From contig NZ_SNXU01000001.1 of assembly GCF_004362515.1 (NCBI RefSeq), forward strand, positions 1,116,001 to 1,180,000: 64,000 nucleotides of DNA, given 5' to 3'. Positions within the stretch are counted from its first letter, which is position 1; each line of letters starts with the position of its first letter. The notes under the pieces were generated by a model. The model saw only the letters and a program-made list of their open reading frames with translations, was not told where the DNA came from and did no database searches. The position numbers were made by a program, and so were the translations under genes. Origin of the DNA: Actinokineospora alba. Its GTDB lineage: Bacteria; Actinomycetota; Actinomycetes; Mycobacteriales; Pseudonocardiaceae. Shown piece by piece: positions 1 to 7,542 of this stretch.

Positions 1-309
1 CGTCGGCCAGATGACCTTGCGCAGCTCGGCCACGACCTCGCGGAGGAACCGGGAGATGCGGGCGAAGATCGAGCCCTTCGACTCCTTGCGGTCCCTGGCG
101 GGGGTGGGCCGACCCTTGCGGTCGGCCGCGTCGGAGTCGGCCTTGGCGCCGGACTTCGCGGCCCGGGCCTTCGCCCGGTCCGACTTGCTGTCCGCGTCCT
201 TACGGGCGGCCGGGCGAGCCGTGCCACGGCGTTCCCGCCGCGCAGCGGCGGTGACCGGACGAGAAGGGCGCTCCTGCTGCCCCTCTTCCCGTTCCTTGTC
301 CTCGGCCAC
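1..309 (-). CDS. secE: SecE, preprotein translocase subunit (partial, 5' part)
   Basis: SecE is the small essential membrane subunit that clamps SecY in the Sec translocon. The visible 103 codons start with GTG at 309, preceded by GGAGGAACT at a good distance. They encode a long basic, Ala/Arg/Lys/Asp-rich N-terminal extension followed by the SecE signature FLREVVAELRKVIWPT at the window edge. The single C-terminal membrane helix lies outside the window. The long charged leader is common in actinobacterial SecE. The neighbour tRNA-Trp is the usual one in actinobacteria (trpT-secE-nusG). Identity is secure; only the C-terminus is unseen. Confidence 0.93.
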   Translation of the reverse strand, partial: MAEDKEREEGQQERPSRPVTAAARRERRGTARPAARKDADSKSDRAKARAAKSGAKADSDAADRKGRPTPARDRKESKGSIFARISRFLREVVAELRKVIWPT

Positions 310-377
310 GCCAGTTCCTCCAACTCGGTGTGTATTCACCGCCCAGCCGGAGGTTCACCCGGGCTGGACGTCAAACG

Positions 378-450
378 CAGGGGCGACAGGACTTGAACCT
401 GCAACCTGCGGTTTTGGAGACCGCTGCTCTACCAATTGAGCTACACCCCT
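378..450 (-). tRNA. trpT: tRNA-Trp (anticodon CCA)
   Basis: A 73-nt cloverleaf reads on the minus strand: acceptor AGGGGTG pairs with CGCCCCT (one T-G pair), the anticodon loop has CCA, and the T-loop is GTTCAAGTC. The discriminator is G and CCA is not encoded. It lies 68 bp upstream of secE, the standard actinobacterial order. Confidence 0.97.
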
Positions 451-603
451 TCGCTGCCCACCAGCGAGCCGCTGGACCGCGTTCGGACGCCTTTGACTAT
501 CCCCACTCTAACCAAGCGGGGAGCGTCAGGGCGTTCAAGCACGGAAGCATACGGCACCGGGCCCGAGGTACCGCAACCGAGTACCTCGAGCCCGGCCGTG
601 GGC

Positions 604-1710
604 TCAGCCCGCGGCGACCTGAAGCGACTTCAGGGCGTCGGCGAGCCGGGTGATGCCGTCTTCGATCTGGTCGACGCGAACGCCGGAGTACGCCATGCGC
701 AGGGTCGACTGACCACCCTCGATGAGGAAGTCGGTGCCCTTGACGAACGTCACACCGCGCTCCTCGGCGGCGGGCAGCAGCTTCGCCACGTCCACGCCCT
801 CGGGCAGCTCCACCCACATGAAGTAGCCGCCCTCGGGGGCGGTGAACTTCGCCTCCGGGATGTGCTTCTCCAGCGCCGCGCACAGCACGCCCACGCGCTC
901 GGCCAGCGCCGCGTTGACGGTGGCGATGGAGCGCTCCATGCCGCCGCTGACGCAGAACTGGTGCACGATCGCCTGCGCGAGCATGTTCGGCGAGATGTAG
1001 GTGTTGGTCGCGCGCACGCGGATCTTGTCGATCAGCGCGGCCGACCCGACCAGGTAGCCGACGCGGGTGCCCGGTGCCACGGTCTTGGAGAACGAGCTGG
1101 CGAACACGACGCGGCCGCGGCCCTCGTCGAGCTCCAGCATCGAGGGCAGCGCCTCGCCCGCGAACCGGATCAGCCGGTACGGGTCGTCTTCGAAGATCGT
1201 GAAGTCGTACTGCTCGGCCAGCTCCAGCAGGCGCTTGCGCTTGGCCAGGCTCAGCGTGTAGCCGGCCGGGTTCTGGAAGTTGGGGATGATGTGCGCGAAC
1301 GTCGGGCGCAGGCCGCCTTCGAGCAGGGCGGCCAGCTCGTCGGTGTCGATGCCGTCGACGTCGAGCGACACCGGGCGCACGTCGGCGTCGCGGCCGCGCA
1401 GGCCCAGCAGCGTGCGGTCGTAGGTCGGGCGCTCCACGATGACCGGCTGACCGGGCTTGGCCAGCTCGTCGAAGAGGAACGCGTCGGCCTGCATCGAGCC
1501 GTTGGTGACCAGCACCTGCTCGACTGGCACGCCGTGGAGGTCGGCGAGGTACTTGCGGAGCGGGACGTAGCCCACTGCCGTGCCGTAGCCCAGCGCGCCG
1601 CCGGGGTCGGTGGTGAGTGCGGCGTCCGCGGCGGCTTTGAGGCCGTCGACGTCGATGATGTCGAGGGACGGGGCACCGCGGGCGAAGGAGATCATTTCTG
1701 AGGCCGTCAC
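604..1710 (-). CDS. PLP-dependent class I/II aminotransferase (2-aminoadipate/LysN-like)
   Basis: A 368-aa fold-type I aminotransferase without the GntR head seen in MocR proteins. Visible landmarks are NFQNPAGYTL (Asn147), EDDPY (174-178), the PLP-lysine motif SSFSKTVAPG (Lys209) and the carboxylate-binding Arg in STLRMAYSG (Arg338). These match the 2-aminoadipate/aromatic transaminase (LysN/ARO8-like) branch; the true amino donor cannot be read from sequence. The annotated start is GTG 1710; ATG 1695 (MISFARG) is equally plausible because no strong ribosome site decides. It follows hadA-hadB and the small protein gene on the same strand, in the place occupied by hadC in mycobacteria. Confidence 0.85.
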   Translation of the reverse strand: MTASEMISFARGAPSLDIIDVDGLKAAADAALTTDPGGALGYGTAVGYVPLRKYLADLHGVPVEQVLVTNGSMQADAFLFDELAKPGQPVIVERPTYDRTLLGLRGRDADVRPVSLDVDGIDTDELAALLEGGLRPTFAHIIPNFQNPAGYTLSLAKRKRLLELAEQYDFTIFEDDPYRLIRFAGEALPSMLELDEGRGRVVFASSFSKTVAPGTRVGYLVGSAALIDKIRVRATNTYISPNMLAQAIVHQFCVSGGMERSIATVNAALAERVGVLCAALEKHIPEAKFTAPEGGYFMWVELPEGVDVAKLLPAAEERGVTFVKGTDFLIEGGQSTLRMAYSGVRVDQIEDGITRLADALKSLQVAAG

Positions 1711-1773
1711 CCTGTGAAATCTAGATGAGCCGCGCCTGGGGAGCCCGGTCGGGGCTCCCCAGCGCGGTGACGC

Positions 1774-1989
1774 TCAGGCCTGGAACGGCGCCAGGGCGGC
1801 GATGGCGGACGCGCGCTCGGCGTACTTCCACTTCGCCAGGTCGGCGACGGACTTGATGCCCAGCTCGGCGAGCAGCTCGTCGTGCTTGGGGGTCAGACCC
1901 TCCAGCGCCGAGGGCGGAGCGTCGAGCAGCTCGCTCAGGCTCTTGTCCTCATACGCCTTGTCGACCAGCTTGTTCAGGTTCACGGCCAC
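1774..1989 (-). CDS. Small conserved-looking protein with helix-hairpin-helix-like segment
   Basis: A 71-aa protein. AGGAGG directly abuts an ATG at 1995 but sits 6 nt from GTG 1989, so GTG 1989 (VAVNLNKLVD) is the better start. The protein is acidic/helical, with a C-terminal LLAELGIKSVADLAKWKYAERA segment that resembles a helix-hairpin-helix half. No enzymatic motif is visible. It lies between hadB and the aminotransferase with short gaps. Function unknown. Confidence 0.7.
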   Translation of the reverse strand: MAVNLNKLVDKAYEDKSLSELLDAPPSALEGLTPKHDELLAELGIKSVADLAKWKYAERASAIAALAPFQA

Positions 1990-2091
1990 GAACATCCTCC
2001 TGGAGCGTGTCACGACAGTCACGAAGCGTGCCCAGCCTGCACCCGTCGAGGTGTCACCGCAATGGCTGGCGATGACCTTCCCTGAAACAGC

Positions 2092-2496
2092 TCATGAACG
2101 CGGTCGGATAACCGCCACCGGCTTGCCGAGCACGGTCTTCCCGTCGAACTTCGCGGTGAGGTCGATCCGCACGGTGCCGTCGTCGTTGACCGCGCCGACC
2201 TTGCCGGACACCTCGACCAGCGCTCCCTTGTCGTCATCGGGCACGACGACGGGCCGGGTGAAGCGCGCGGAGTAGTCGACCAGTTCGCCGCCCCAGTCGC
2301 TCACCACGCGGCCCGCGATGGCCATGGTCAGCATCCCGTGCGCGATCACGTCGGGTAGTCCGACCTCGCGGGCGAAGCGCTCGTTCCAGTGAATGGGGTT
2401 GAAGTCGAGCGAGGCACCGGCGTAGCGCACCAGGTCGGCGCGGGTGAGGGTGACCTCGATCGTCGGCAGCGGGTCGCCGACCTGCGGGGTGCTCAT
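2092..2496 (-). CDS. hadB: MaoC-family (3R)-hydroxyacyl dehydratase subunit, HadB-like
   Basis: A 134-aa single hot-dog protein. It carries the hydratase-2 catalytic signature DFNPIHWNERFA (Asp and His separated by four residues), followed by GLPDVIAHGMLTMA. This makes it the catalytic partner of the HadA-like subunit encoded immediately upstream; their reading frames overlap by ATGA (2493-2496), so translation is coupled. In mycobacteria HadAB/HadBC dehydrate 3-hydroxyacyl-AcpM in the FAS-II elongation cycle. This organism's group is usually mycolate-free, so here the complex may serve another fatty-acyl elongation or polyketide-type step; that is inference. Confidence 0.88.
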   Translation of the reverse strand: MSTPQVGDPLPTIEVTLTRADLVRYAGASLDFNPIHWNERFAREVGLPDVIAHGMLTMAIAGRVVSDWGGELVDYSARFTRPVVVPDDDKGALVEVSGKVGAVNDDGTVRIDLTAKFDGKTVLGKPVAVIRPRS

Positions 2497-2951
2497 TCGC
2501 CTGCCTCCTCGGCGTCGCGCACGACGAGCTGGGCCTTGGCGGTGACGACCGGGTCGCCGTTCGCGTCGGCGATCTCGGCCCGCAGGGTGATGAAGTCGTT
2601 GCCCGCGCGGCTCATGATGTTGTCCACGTAGCCCGTCACGAGGAGCTGGTCACCGGCGACGAGCGGGCGGTGGTAGGTGAACCGCTGGTCCCCGTGCACC
2701 ATCCGGCTGTAGTCCAGGCCGAGTTCGGGGTCGCTGACGATCCTGTTGATCGCGGCGAGGTTCACGATGGTGGTGAAGGTGGGCGGCGCGATCACGTCCG
2801 GATACCCGGCGGCCCGCGCGGCCTCGACATCGACGAAGAGCGGGTTGGAGTCCCCGATCGCCTGGGCGAACTCGCGGATCTTCTCCCGACTTACCTCGTA
2901 CACCGACGACGGCGGATACGACCGCCCGACAAATGATTGATCCAAGGCCAC
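2493..2951 (-). CDS. hadA: MaoC N-terminal-domain dehydratase subunit, HadA-like
   Basis: A 152-aa hot-dog protein of the FAS1-like dehydratase (MaoC_dehydrat_N) type. It begins MALDQSFVGRSYPPSSVYEVSREKI and contains AIGDSNPLF and the YPDVIAPPTFTTIV core. The catalytic Asp/His pair of hydratase 2 is absent, as expected for the substrate-binding HadA subunit. It sits directly downstream of rpmG, as in Mycobacterium tuberculosis (rpmG2-hadA-hadB-hadC). A perfect hairpin at 2986-3023 separates it from rpmG, so it may have its own promoter or depend on read-through. Confidence 0.88.
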   Translation of the reverse strand: MALDQSFVGRSYPPSSVYEVSREKIREFAQAIGDSNPLFVDVEAARAAGYPDVIAPPTFTTIVNLAAINRIVSDPELGLDYSRMVHGDQRFTYHRPLVAGDQLLVTGYVDNIMSRAGNDFITLRAEIADANGDPVVTAKAQLVVRDAEEAGE

Positions 2952-2985
2952 CGGCGAAGGCTACCCAAAGGGTTGTCCGCAAATG

Positions 2986-3023
2986 CCGAAGACCGCCCTA
3001 CCAGCGGGTAGGGCGGTCTTCGG
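2986..3023 (-). terminator. Perfect 17-bp hairpin after rpmG
   Basis: CCGAAGACCGCCCTACC (2986-3002) and its exact complement (3007-3023) enclose a 4-nt loop (AGCG). It lies just past the rpmG stop and 35 bp before the hadA start. There is no U-tract, typical of high-GC actinobacterial terminators; it could be partial and allow read-through into hadA. Confidence 0.75.
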
Positions 3024-3043
3024 TGATCAGTCCTGGACCCGCG

Positions 3044-3208
3044 TCAGCGAGTTTCCTTGTGGAGCTGGTGAGTCTTGCAGTTGGGGCAGAACTTCTTCAT
3101 CTCCAGGCGATCCGGGTCGTTACGCCGGTTCTTCTTGGTGATGTAGTTCCGGTGCTTGCAGCTCTCACACGCCAACGTGATCTTGGGCCGCACGTCCGTC
3201 GAAGCCAC
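3044..3208 (-). CDS. rpmG: Ribosomal protein L33 (bL33), zinc-ribbon form
   Basis: A 54-aa protein starting at GTG 3208 (ASTDVRPKITLACESC). It has the paired motifs CESC and CPNC, so it is the Zn-binding (C+) L33 paralogue and a structural component of the 50S subunit. It lies between tRNA-Met upstream and hadA downstream, as in mycobacteria. C+ ribosomal proteins are usually the zinc-replete form, with C- paralogues under Zur control; no Zur site is evident here. Confidence 0.96.
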   Translation of the reverse strand: MASTDVRPKITLACESCKHRNYITKKNRRNDPDRLEMKKFCPNCKTHQLHKETR

Positions 3209-3260
3209 AGCAGTACCTTTCTCACATCACAACCAGGCGGGCCATTTCCCAGCCCAGGTT

Positions 3261-3279
3261 CCCACCCAAATCGGGTGGG
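3261..3279 (-). terminator. Short hairpin between tRNA-Met and rpmG
   Basis: CCCACCC (3261-3267) pairs with GGGTGGG (3273-3279) around AAATC, 18 bp after the tRNA-Met 3' end. It may act as a tRNA terminator or processing structure. With only 7 bp of stem the call is weak. Confidence 0.4.
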
Positions 3280-3296
3280 GGTTCAGACCCATCGCG

Positions 3297-3369
3297 TAGC
3301 GGTGGCCGGACTTGAACCGGCGACACAGCGATTATGAGCCGCTTGCTCTACCAGCTGAGCTACACCGCT
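3297..3369 (-). tRNA. metT: tRNA-Met (anticodon CAT, elongator type)
   Basis: A 73-nt cloverleaf on the minus strand: acceptor AGCGGTG pairs fully with CACCGCT, discriminator A, anticodon loop CTCATAA. A normal first acceptor pair (A-T) and no three-GC anticodon stem argue for the elongator, not the initiator. CCA is not encoded. It lies between tRNA-Thr and rpmG. Confidence 0.96.
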
Positions 3370-3432
3370 TTGACATGGATCAAGCCGCGACACACCGCAA
3401 GGATATCTCGGTGCAACGCGGCCGATCTGTCG

Positions 3433-3505
3433 AGCCCCTTTACGGAATCGAACCGTAGACCTTCTCCTTACCATGGAGACGCTCTGCCGACTGAGCTAAA
3501 GGGGC
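3433..3505 (-). tRNA. thrT: tRNA-Thr (anticodon GGT)
   Basis: A 73-nt cloverleaf on the minus strand: acceptor GCCCCTT pairs with AAGGGGC, anticodon stem TCTCC/GGAGA, loop ATGGTAA giving GGT. The discriminator is T and CCA is not encoded. It is first in the thrT-metT-rpmG order. Confidence 0.96.
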
Positions 3506-3569
3506 TTGTCCCTGGGGACGGGCGTAACTTTACACAGCCTCCCGGAAAGCTCCAAAACCGGGGGTGGCA

Positions 3570-6248
3570 TCACGAGAGCAAGGTCAACACGGTCTCGTCG
3601 CGCAAGCCCTTGGCCTGCATGGTTCTGGCCTGTAGCCACGCTTCCAGCCGACTTTCCGACAGCGGGCGGGAGATCAAGTAGCCCTGCGCGACGTCGCAGC
3701 CCATGGCCGCGAGCTGATCACGCGCGACATCTTCCTCGACGCCCTCGGCGACCACGGTGAGGCCGAGCGAGTGGCCGAGTTCGACGATCGAGCGGACCAC
3801 CGCGTGGTCGCCGAGGTCGGTGCCCATGCCGAGCACGAAACTCTTGTCGATCTTCACCTCGTCGACCGGCAGCTGGCGCAGGTAGGCCAGCGACGAGTAG
3901 CCGGTGCCGAAGTCGTCCACGGCGAGCACGACGCCGAGCGCGTGCAGCCTGCGCAGCACCGGGAGGGCCCGCTGCGGGTCGGCCATGACGCCGGACTCGG
4001 TCAGCTCCAGGGTGAGCAGCTCCGGCGGCACGCCGTGCCGGTCGAGCGCCTCGGCGACCCGGTCGGGGAACGCGGCGTCGTCGAGGCTGCGCACCGACAG
4101 GTTGACCGCGGCGGAGATCCGCAGGCCCCGGTCGAGCCACTTGCGGACCCGGATGAGGGACTGGTCCATCACGAACCCGGTCAGCGCGTCGATCAGCCCG
4201 GCCGCCTCGACGGCGGGGACGAACTCGTCGGGGTCGAGCTTGCCGAACTCGGGGTGGCGCCAGCGGACCAGCGCCTCGACGCCGAGGACCTGGCGGCTGG
4301 GCAGCGCGACCTTCGGCTGGTAGTGGACCTTGACCTGGCCGGTCTCCAGCGCCTGGCGGAACTGGGTGACGAGCTGGAAGCGGCGCAGGAAGATCTGGCC
4401 CATCGTGGGCAGGTACACGCGGACGTTGTCGCCGCTGGACCGCGCGGCCCGCAGTGCGACGTCGGCCCGCTGCAGCAGCGCGTCGACGTCGACGTCGGCG
4501 GCGAGGCTCTCGCCTTCCAGCGACTTCGGCGTGGAGTAGCCGACGACCGAGCCCGCCTCGACGGTGAGCCGGTCGACCGGGTACGGCGCGGCGACGGACG
4601 CGCGCAGGCGTTCGGCGATGGCGTGGGCGCGGTCGTCGTCGGTGTCGACGAGGAGCGCGGCGAAGGCGCCGCCCTCGAGCCGGGCCAGGGCCACGGCGGA
4701 GCCGAGTTCGTCGCGCAGCCTGCGGCCCGCGGCGACGACCATCCGGTCGCTCCACGCGTAGCCGAGGGCGTCGCTGACGGTGGCGAGCACGTCGAGGTCG
4801 ATGCGCAGGACTACGGAGTCGGGGTGGCGGCGCAGCTGGTCGCCCGCGGCCCGGCGGAAGCCGAGGCGGTTGAGCAGGCCGGTCAGCGGGTCGTGGTAGG
4901 CGTCGTGGCGCAGGGTCGCGAGCAGCCTGCGGTTGTCCATGGCGGTGGCGAGGTGGCTGGCCATGGTGCCGATGAGCCGCACGTCGGGCCTGCCGAAGCC
5001 GCGCCAGCGCGACAGCTTGTCGTGCGCCTCGACGATGCCGAGCAGGTGGCTGCCGCTGCGCAGCGGGACCACGAGGGCCTCGTCGGCGCCGCGGCGCATC
5101 AGCGCGTGGCGGATCTCGGGCGCCGCGTCGCCGCGGCGGAAGTGGCGGACCTGTGAGCCGGGCAGGCGCAGCAGCGCGTCGGCGCGGGAGCCGGTGGCGT
5201 CGACGCCGTACATCTCGGCCGGGAGGTCCTCGCCGGAGACGACGGTGTGCAGCGGCTGCTGGGCGTCGAACCGCAGGCGCAGCACGACGCGGGCGGCGCC
5301 GAGCTGGTCTTTGATCCGGTCGGCGATGACCTGCCACTCGTCGTCGGTGCTCTGTTCGACGCGCGCGGACTCGCTGACCCCGAGCGACGGTTTCGCCGCG
5401 GCCTGGTGCCCGGCGCGGGCGACGATGAGGCTGACCTCGGAGAGCGCTTCGAGGTCGCGCTGTTCGCGCAGCATGCCGGAGTAGGCGAGGTAGAGGGCGG
5501 ACAGGCCGCTGAGCGCGAGGACCAGCAGCGGCGCGCCGGACTCGGCGTGCACCGCGACCTGGTAGCCGATCACGCCCGCAGAGGCGTTGACCATGCCGAG
5601 GACCAGGGTGCGCAGGACCAGGCGGACAGCCGCGCCGACGCGCATCCGGCGGCCGAGGATGCGCACGCACACCAGGGCGAGCAGGGTGCTCGACAGCGGT
5701 GCGACGAGCGCGCCCGCGATCACTCCGGCCCAGGAGGGGCCGAAGCCGCCGAGCAGCTGGTTGACCAGGGTGAGCGTGGCGAACGCGGAGCAGATCTCGA
5801 AGATCATCGCGCCCGCGTTGTAGAGGATGCGGTCGTGGACCCGGCGCACGAGCAGCGTGCCGACGCCCGCGGCCAGGTGCGCGGCGAGGACGACTTCGAA
5901 CGGCGCCACGAACAGGCCGATGACCAACGGGATCTCACAAAAGGAGATCGACCACGACACCCCGCTGCGGACGTCGATGTTGATCGCGAGCTGTTCGGCG
6001 ATCAGGAACCCGAGGGCGAGCAGCAGGCCGATCCAGATCAGCTGCGGGCGCGGGTACGAGGGAAGCCACCACGACACCAGGCAGGCGGCGGTGACGGCGG
6101 AGACAAGAACGAGGAGGGAGAAGACCAGGAAGCGCCGGTTTGGAGCCGGATCCTCGGCAGGCCACTGCGGGACTTCAGACTGCGGGCTTTCAGCAGCGGG
6201 CGGCGGCGGTGTCGCCACCGGTTCGGCCGCGCCTGAGTGGTCCGGCAT
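3570..6248 (-). CDS. Membrane c-di-GMP protein: GAF, degenerate GGDEF and intact EAL
   Basis: 892 aa from ATG 6248 (GAGGAGG five nt upstream). Residues 1-38 are Pro-rich, about 38-262 form a multi-pass membrane region, about 300-435 a GAF-like sensor, 450-615 a diguanylate cyclase fold and 620-875 an EAL phosphodiesterase. The cyclase signature is EGGAF (525-529) instead of GGDEF, so synthesis of c-di-GMP is unlikely. The EAL domain keeps its key elements: EALVRW (Glu658), NLSVRS, ELTESG, VDDFGTGYSS (778-786), KIDKSF and AEGVEE. It should hydrolyse c-di-GMP to pGpG, with the defective GGDEF possibly acting as a regulatory GTP site. It is monocistronic on the minus strand, next to tRNA-Thr. 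Confidence 0.92.
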   Translation of the reverse strand: MPDHSGAAEPVATPPPPAAESPQSEVPQWPAEDPAPNRRFLVFSLLVLVSAVTAACLVSWWLPSYPRPQLIWIGLLLALGFLIAEQLAINIDVRSGVSWSISFCEIPLVIGLFVAPFEVVLAAHLAAGVGTLLVRRVHDRILYNAGAMIFEICSAFATLTLVNQLLGGFGPSWAGVIAGALVAPLSSTLLALVCVRILGRRMRVGAAVRLVLRTLVLGMVNASAGVIGYQVAVHAESGAPLLVLALSGLSALYLAYSGMLREQRDLEALSEVSLIVARAGHQAAAKPSLGVSESARVEQSTDDEWQVIADRIKDQLGAARVVLRLRFDAQQPLHTVVSGEDLPAEMYGVDATGSRADALLRLPGSQVRHFRRGDAAPEIRHALMRRGADEALVVPLRSGSHLLGIVEAHDKLSRWRGFGRPDVRLIGTMASHLATAMDNRRLLATLRHDAYHDPLTGLLNRLGFRRAAGDQLRRHPDSVVLRIDLDVLATVSDALGYAWSDRMVVAAGRRLRDELGSAVALARLEGGAFAALLVDTDDDRAHAIAERLRASVAAPYPVDRLTVEAGSVVGYSTPKSLEGESLAADVDVDALLQRADVALRAARSSGDNVRVYLPTMGQIFLRRFQLVTQFRQALETGQVKVHYQPKVALPSRQVLGVEALVRWRHPEFGKLDPDEFVPAVEAAGLIDALTGFVMDQSLIRVRKWLDRGLRISAAVNLSVRSLDDAAFPDRVAEALDRHGVPPELLTLELTESGVMADPQRALPVLRRLHALGVVLAVDDFGTGYSSLAYLRQLPVDEVKIDKSFVLGMGTDLGDHAVVRSIVELGHSLGLTVVAEGVEEDVARDQLAAMGCDVAQGYLISRPLSESRLEAWLQARTMQAKGLRDETVLTLLS

Positions 6249-6516
6249 GCAACCTCCTCGGACGGCCGATGGTGGGCCCGGTTGGTGTACCCCGCACATG
6301 GCGGGTCCCCCGACGGCTCGCTGACTGTACCCCGATCAGGCGAAAGAGGCACGTGTGCTAGTTACCCGCCGACACCATGATCCGGCCACATTCCCCGCAG
6401 GTTGATGACACTGCGCCGACCGTGACGTGCGCGTGGACACTGTCCGACGCGATCGGCGGATTGTCATCGAATGACTACGGTCACCCCGTGCGGGTGATCT
6501 TTTCCCCTGCGCTTTG

Positions 6517-7482
6517 ATGAGCGGCGTGGACCCTGCCGCGACCATCGCCGAGCACGCAGCCCGCGTCGGCGCGTCCGATCCCCTGCTTCCCGTCCCCGCG
6601 GAGTTCCGGGCGGGGACGCGGTTGTCGGTCGACGGTGGGGAGGCGGTGACCTGGTTCCAGCACCTGCCGGAGGGGCTCGCGGCCCGCAGTTGGGAGCCCG
6701 CGCGCTCGCACCACCTGGACGTCCGGCTGGCGGGCGCCGACCGGGCAGCGACCCTCGGCGTGCTTCTGGACCGGTGGCTGGACCTGATCAGGGACACGGT
6801 CACGCCCGGCGACAGCGACTCCGCGGCCGTGGTCGAAATGCCGAGTCGCGATACCGAGGCGGTGTCGGCGCTGGTGCACCGCGGGTTCGTGCCGTGCAGC
6901 GTGGTCGCGGTGCGCAAGGCGGGCCGCGGCGGTCAGGCGGGCGACCCGGGGGTGCGCATCCGGGCGGCGACCGCCGATGACCTGGCGGTGGCGACCGAGC
7001 TGAACCTGACGGTCGTGCGCTTCGACGCCGCCTTCGGCAAGATCACGCCGCGCGACAGCACCGAGGAGGTGCTGCGCAACCAGCTGGTGTTCCTGCTGTC
7101 CCAGCCGGAGCCCCTGGTGTGGCTGGCCGAGCGCGCGGGCCGGGTGGTGGGCCTCGTCCACATCCAGCTGCCGCCGGTGTCGAACTGGGCGGGCCGCTAT
7201 GTCGCCGCGCCCGCCGTGGGTTACCTCGGGTGTCTCGGCGTGGTCGAGTCCGAGCGCGGGGGCGGGATCGGCGCCGCGCTCACCGCCCACGCGCACGCCG
7301 TCATCGACGCCGCGGGCGTCCCCGTGACGCTCCTGCACCACGCGTTGGCCAACCCGTACTCGACCCCGTTCTGGTACTCGGCCGGCTACCGCCCCCTGTG
7401 GACCACCTGGCTCCGCCGCCCCACCCTCCCCACCCCGCGAGTCGCCCCGCCAGGCAAACGAGTCGCCCCCTCAGGCAACTGA
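6517..7482 (+). CDS. GNAT-family N-acetyltransferase
   Basis: About 321 aa; ATG 6517 follows a TTG at 6514 and no clear ribosome site chooses between them. The C-terminal half is a GNAT fold: a VRIRAATADDLAVATELN entry strand, VGLVHIQLP, then YLGCLGVVESERGGGIGAALTAHAHA, the acetyl-CoA pyrophosphate loop. The N-terminal half may be a second, degenerate GNAT-like domain. The acceptor is unknown. The last residues (RVAPPGKRVAPSGN) are encoded by the first two units of a 21-bp tandem repeat that continues into the intergenic space, so the C-terminal tail appears to have grown from the repeat. Confidence 0.85.
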   Translation: MSGVDPAATIAEHAARVGASDPLLPVPAEFRAGTRLSVDGGEAVTWFQHLPEGLAARSWEPARSHHLDVRLAGADRAATLGVLLDRWLDLIRDTVTPGDSDSAAVVEMPSRDTEAVSALVHRGFVPCSVVAVRKAGRGGQAGDPGVRIRAATADDLAVATELNLTVVRFDAAFGKITPRDSTEEVLRNQLVFLLSQPEPLVWLAERAGRVVGLVHIQLPPVSNWAGRYVAAPAVGYLGCLGVVESERGGGIGAALTAHAHAVIDAAGVPVTLLHHALANPYSTPFWYSAGYRPLWTTWLRRPTLPTPRVAPPGKRVAPSGN

Positions 7483-7542
7483 GTTCGACGTTCAGGACAA
7501 CGAGTTCGCAATCCAGGACACCGAGTTCGCAGTTCAGCCCTC
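7438..7542. repeat. Five tandem 21-bp imperfect repeats
   Basis: Units start at 7438, 7459, 7480, 7501 and 7522. The best copies read CGAGTTCGCAATCCAGGACA; the first two have GTCGCCCC in place of GTTCGCAA. The array spans the 3' end of the GNAT gene, the short convergent gap and the stop codon of the next gene. The unit length of 21 (seven codons) keeps the GNAT frame open across the first two copies. Confidence 0.85.

Noticed and set aside
436..1701. Plus-strand 421-codon frame over the aminotransferase
   Set aside because: His/Arg/Gln/Val-rich antisense of the aminotransferase, which has full motifs on the minus strand.
3718..6236. Long open frames opposite and in other frames of the GGDEF/EAL gene
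   Set aside because: Arg/Pro/Ala- or Val/Asp/Gln-rich shadow translations caused by high GC; no motifs or ribosome sites.
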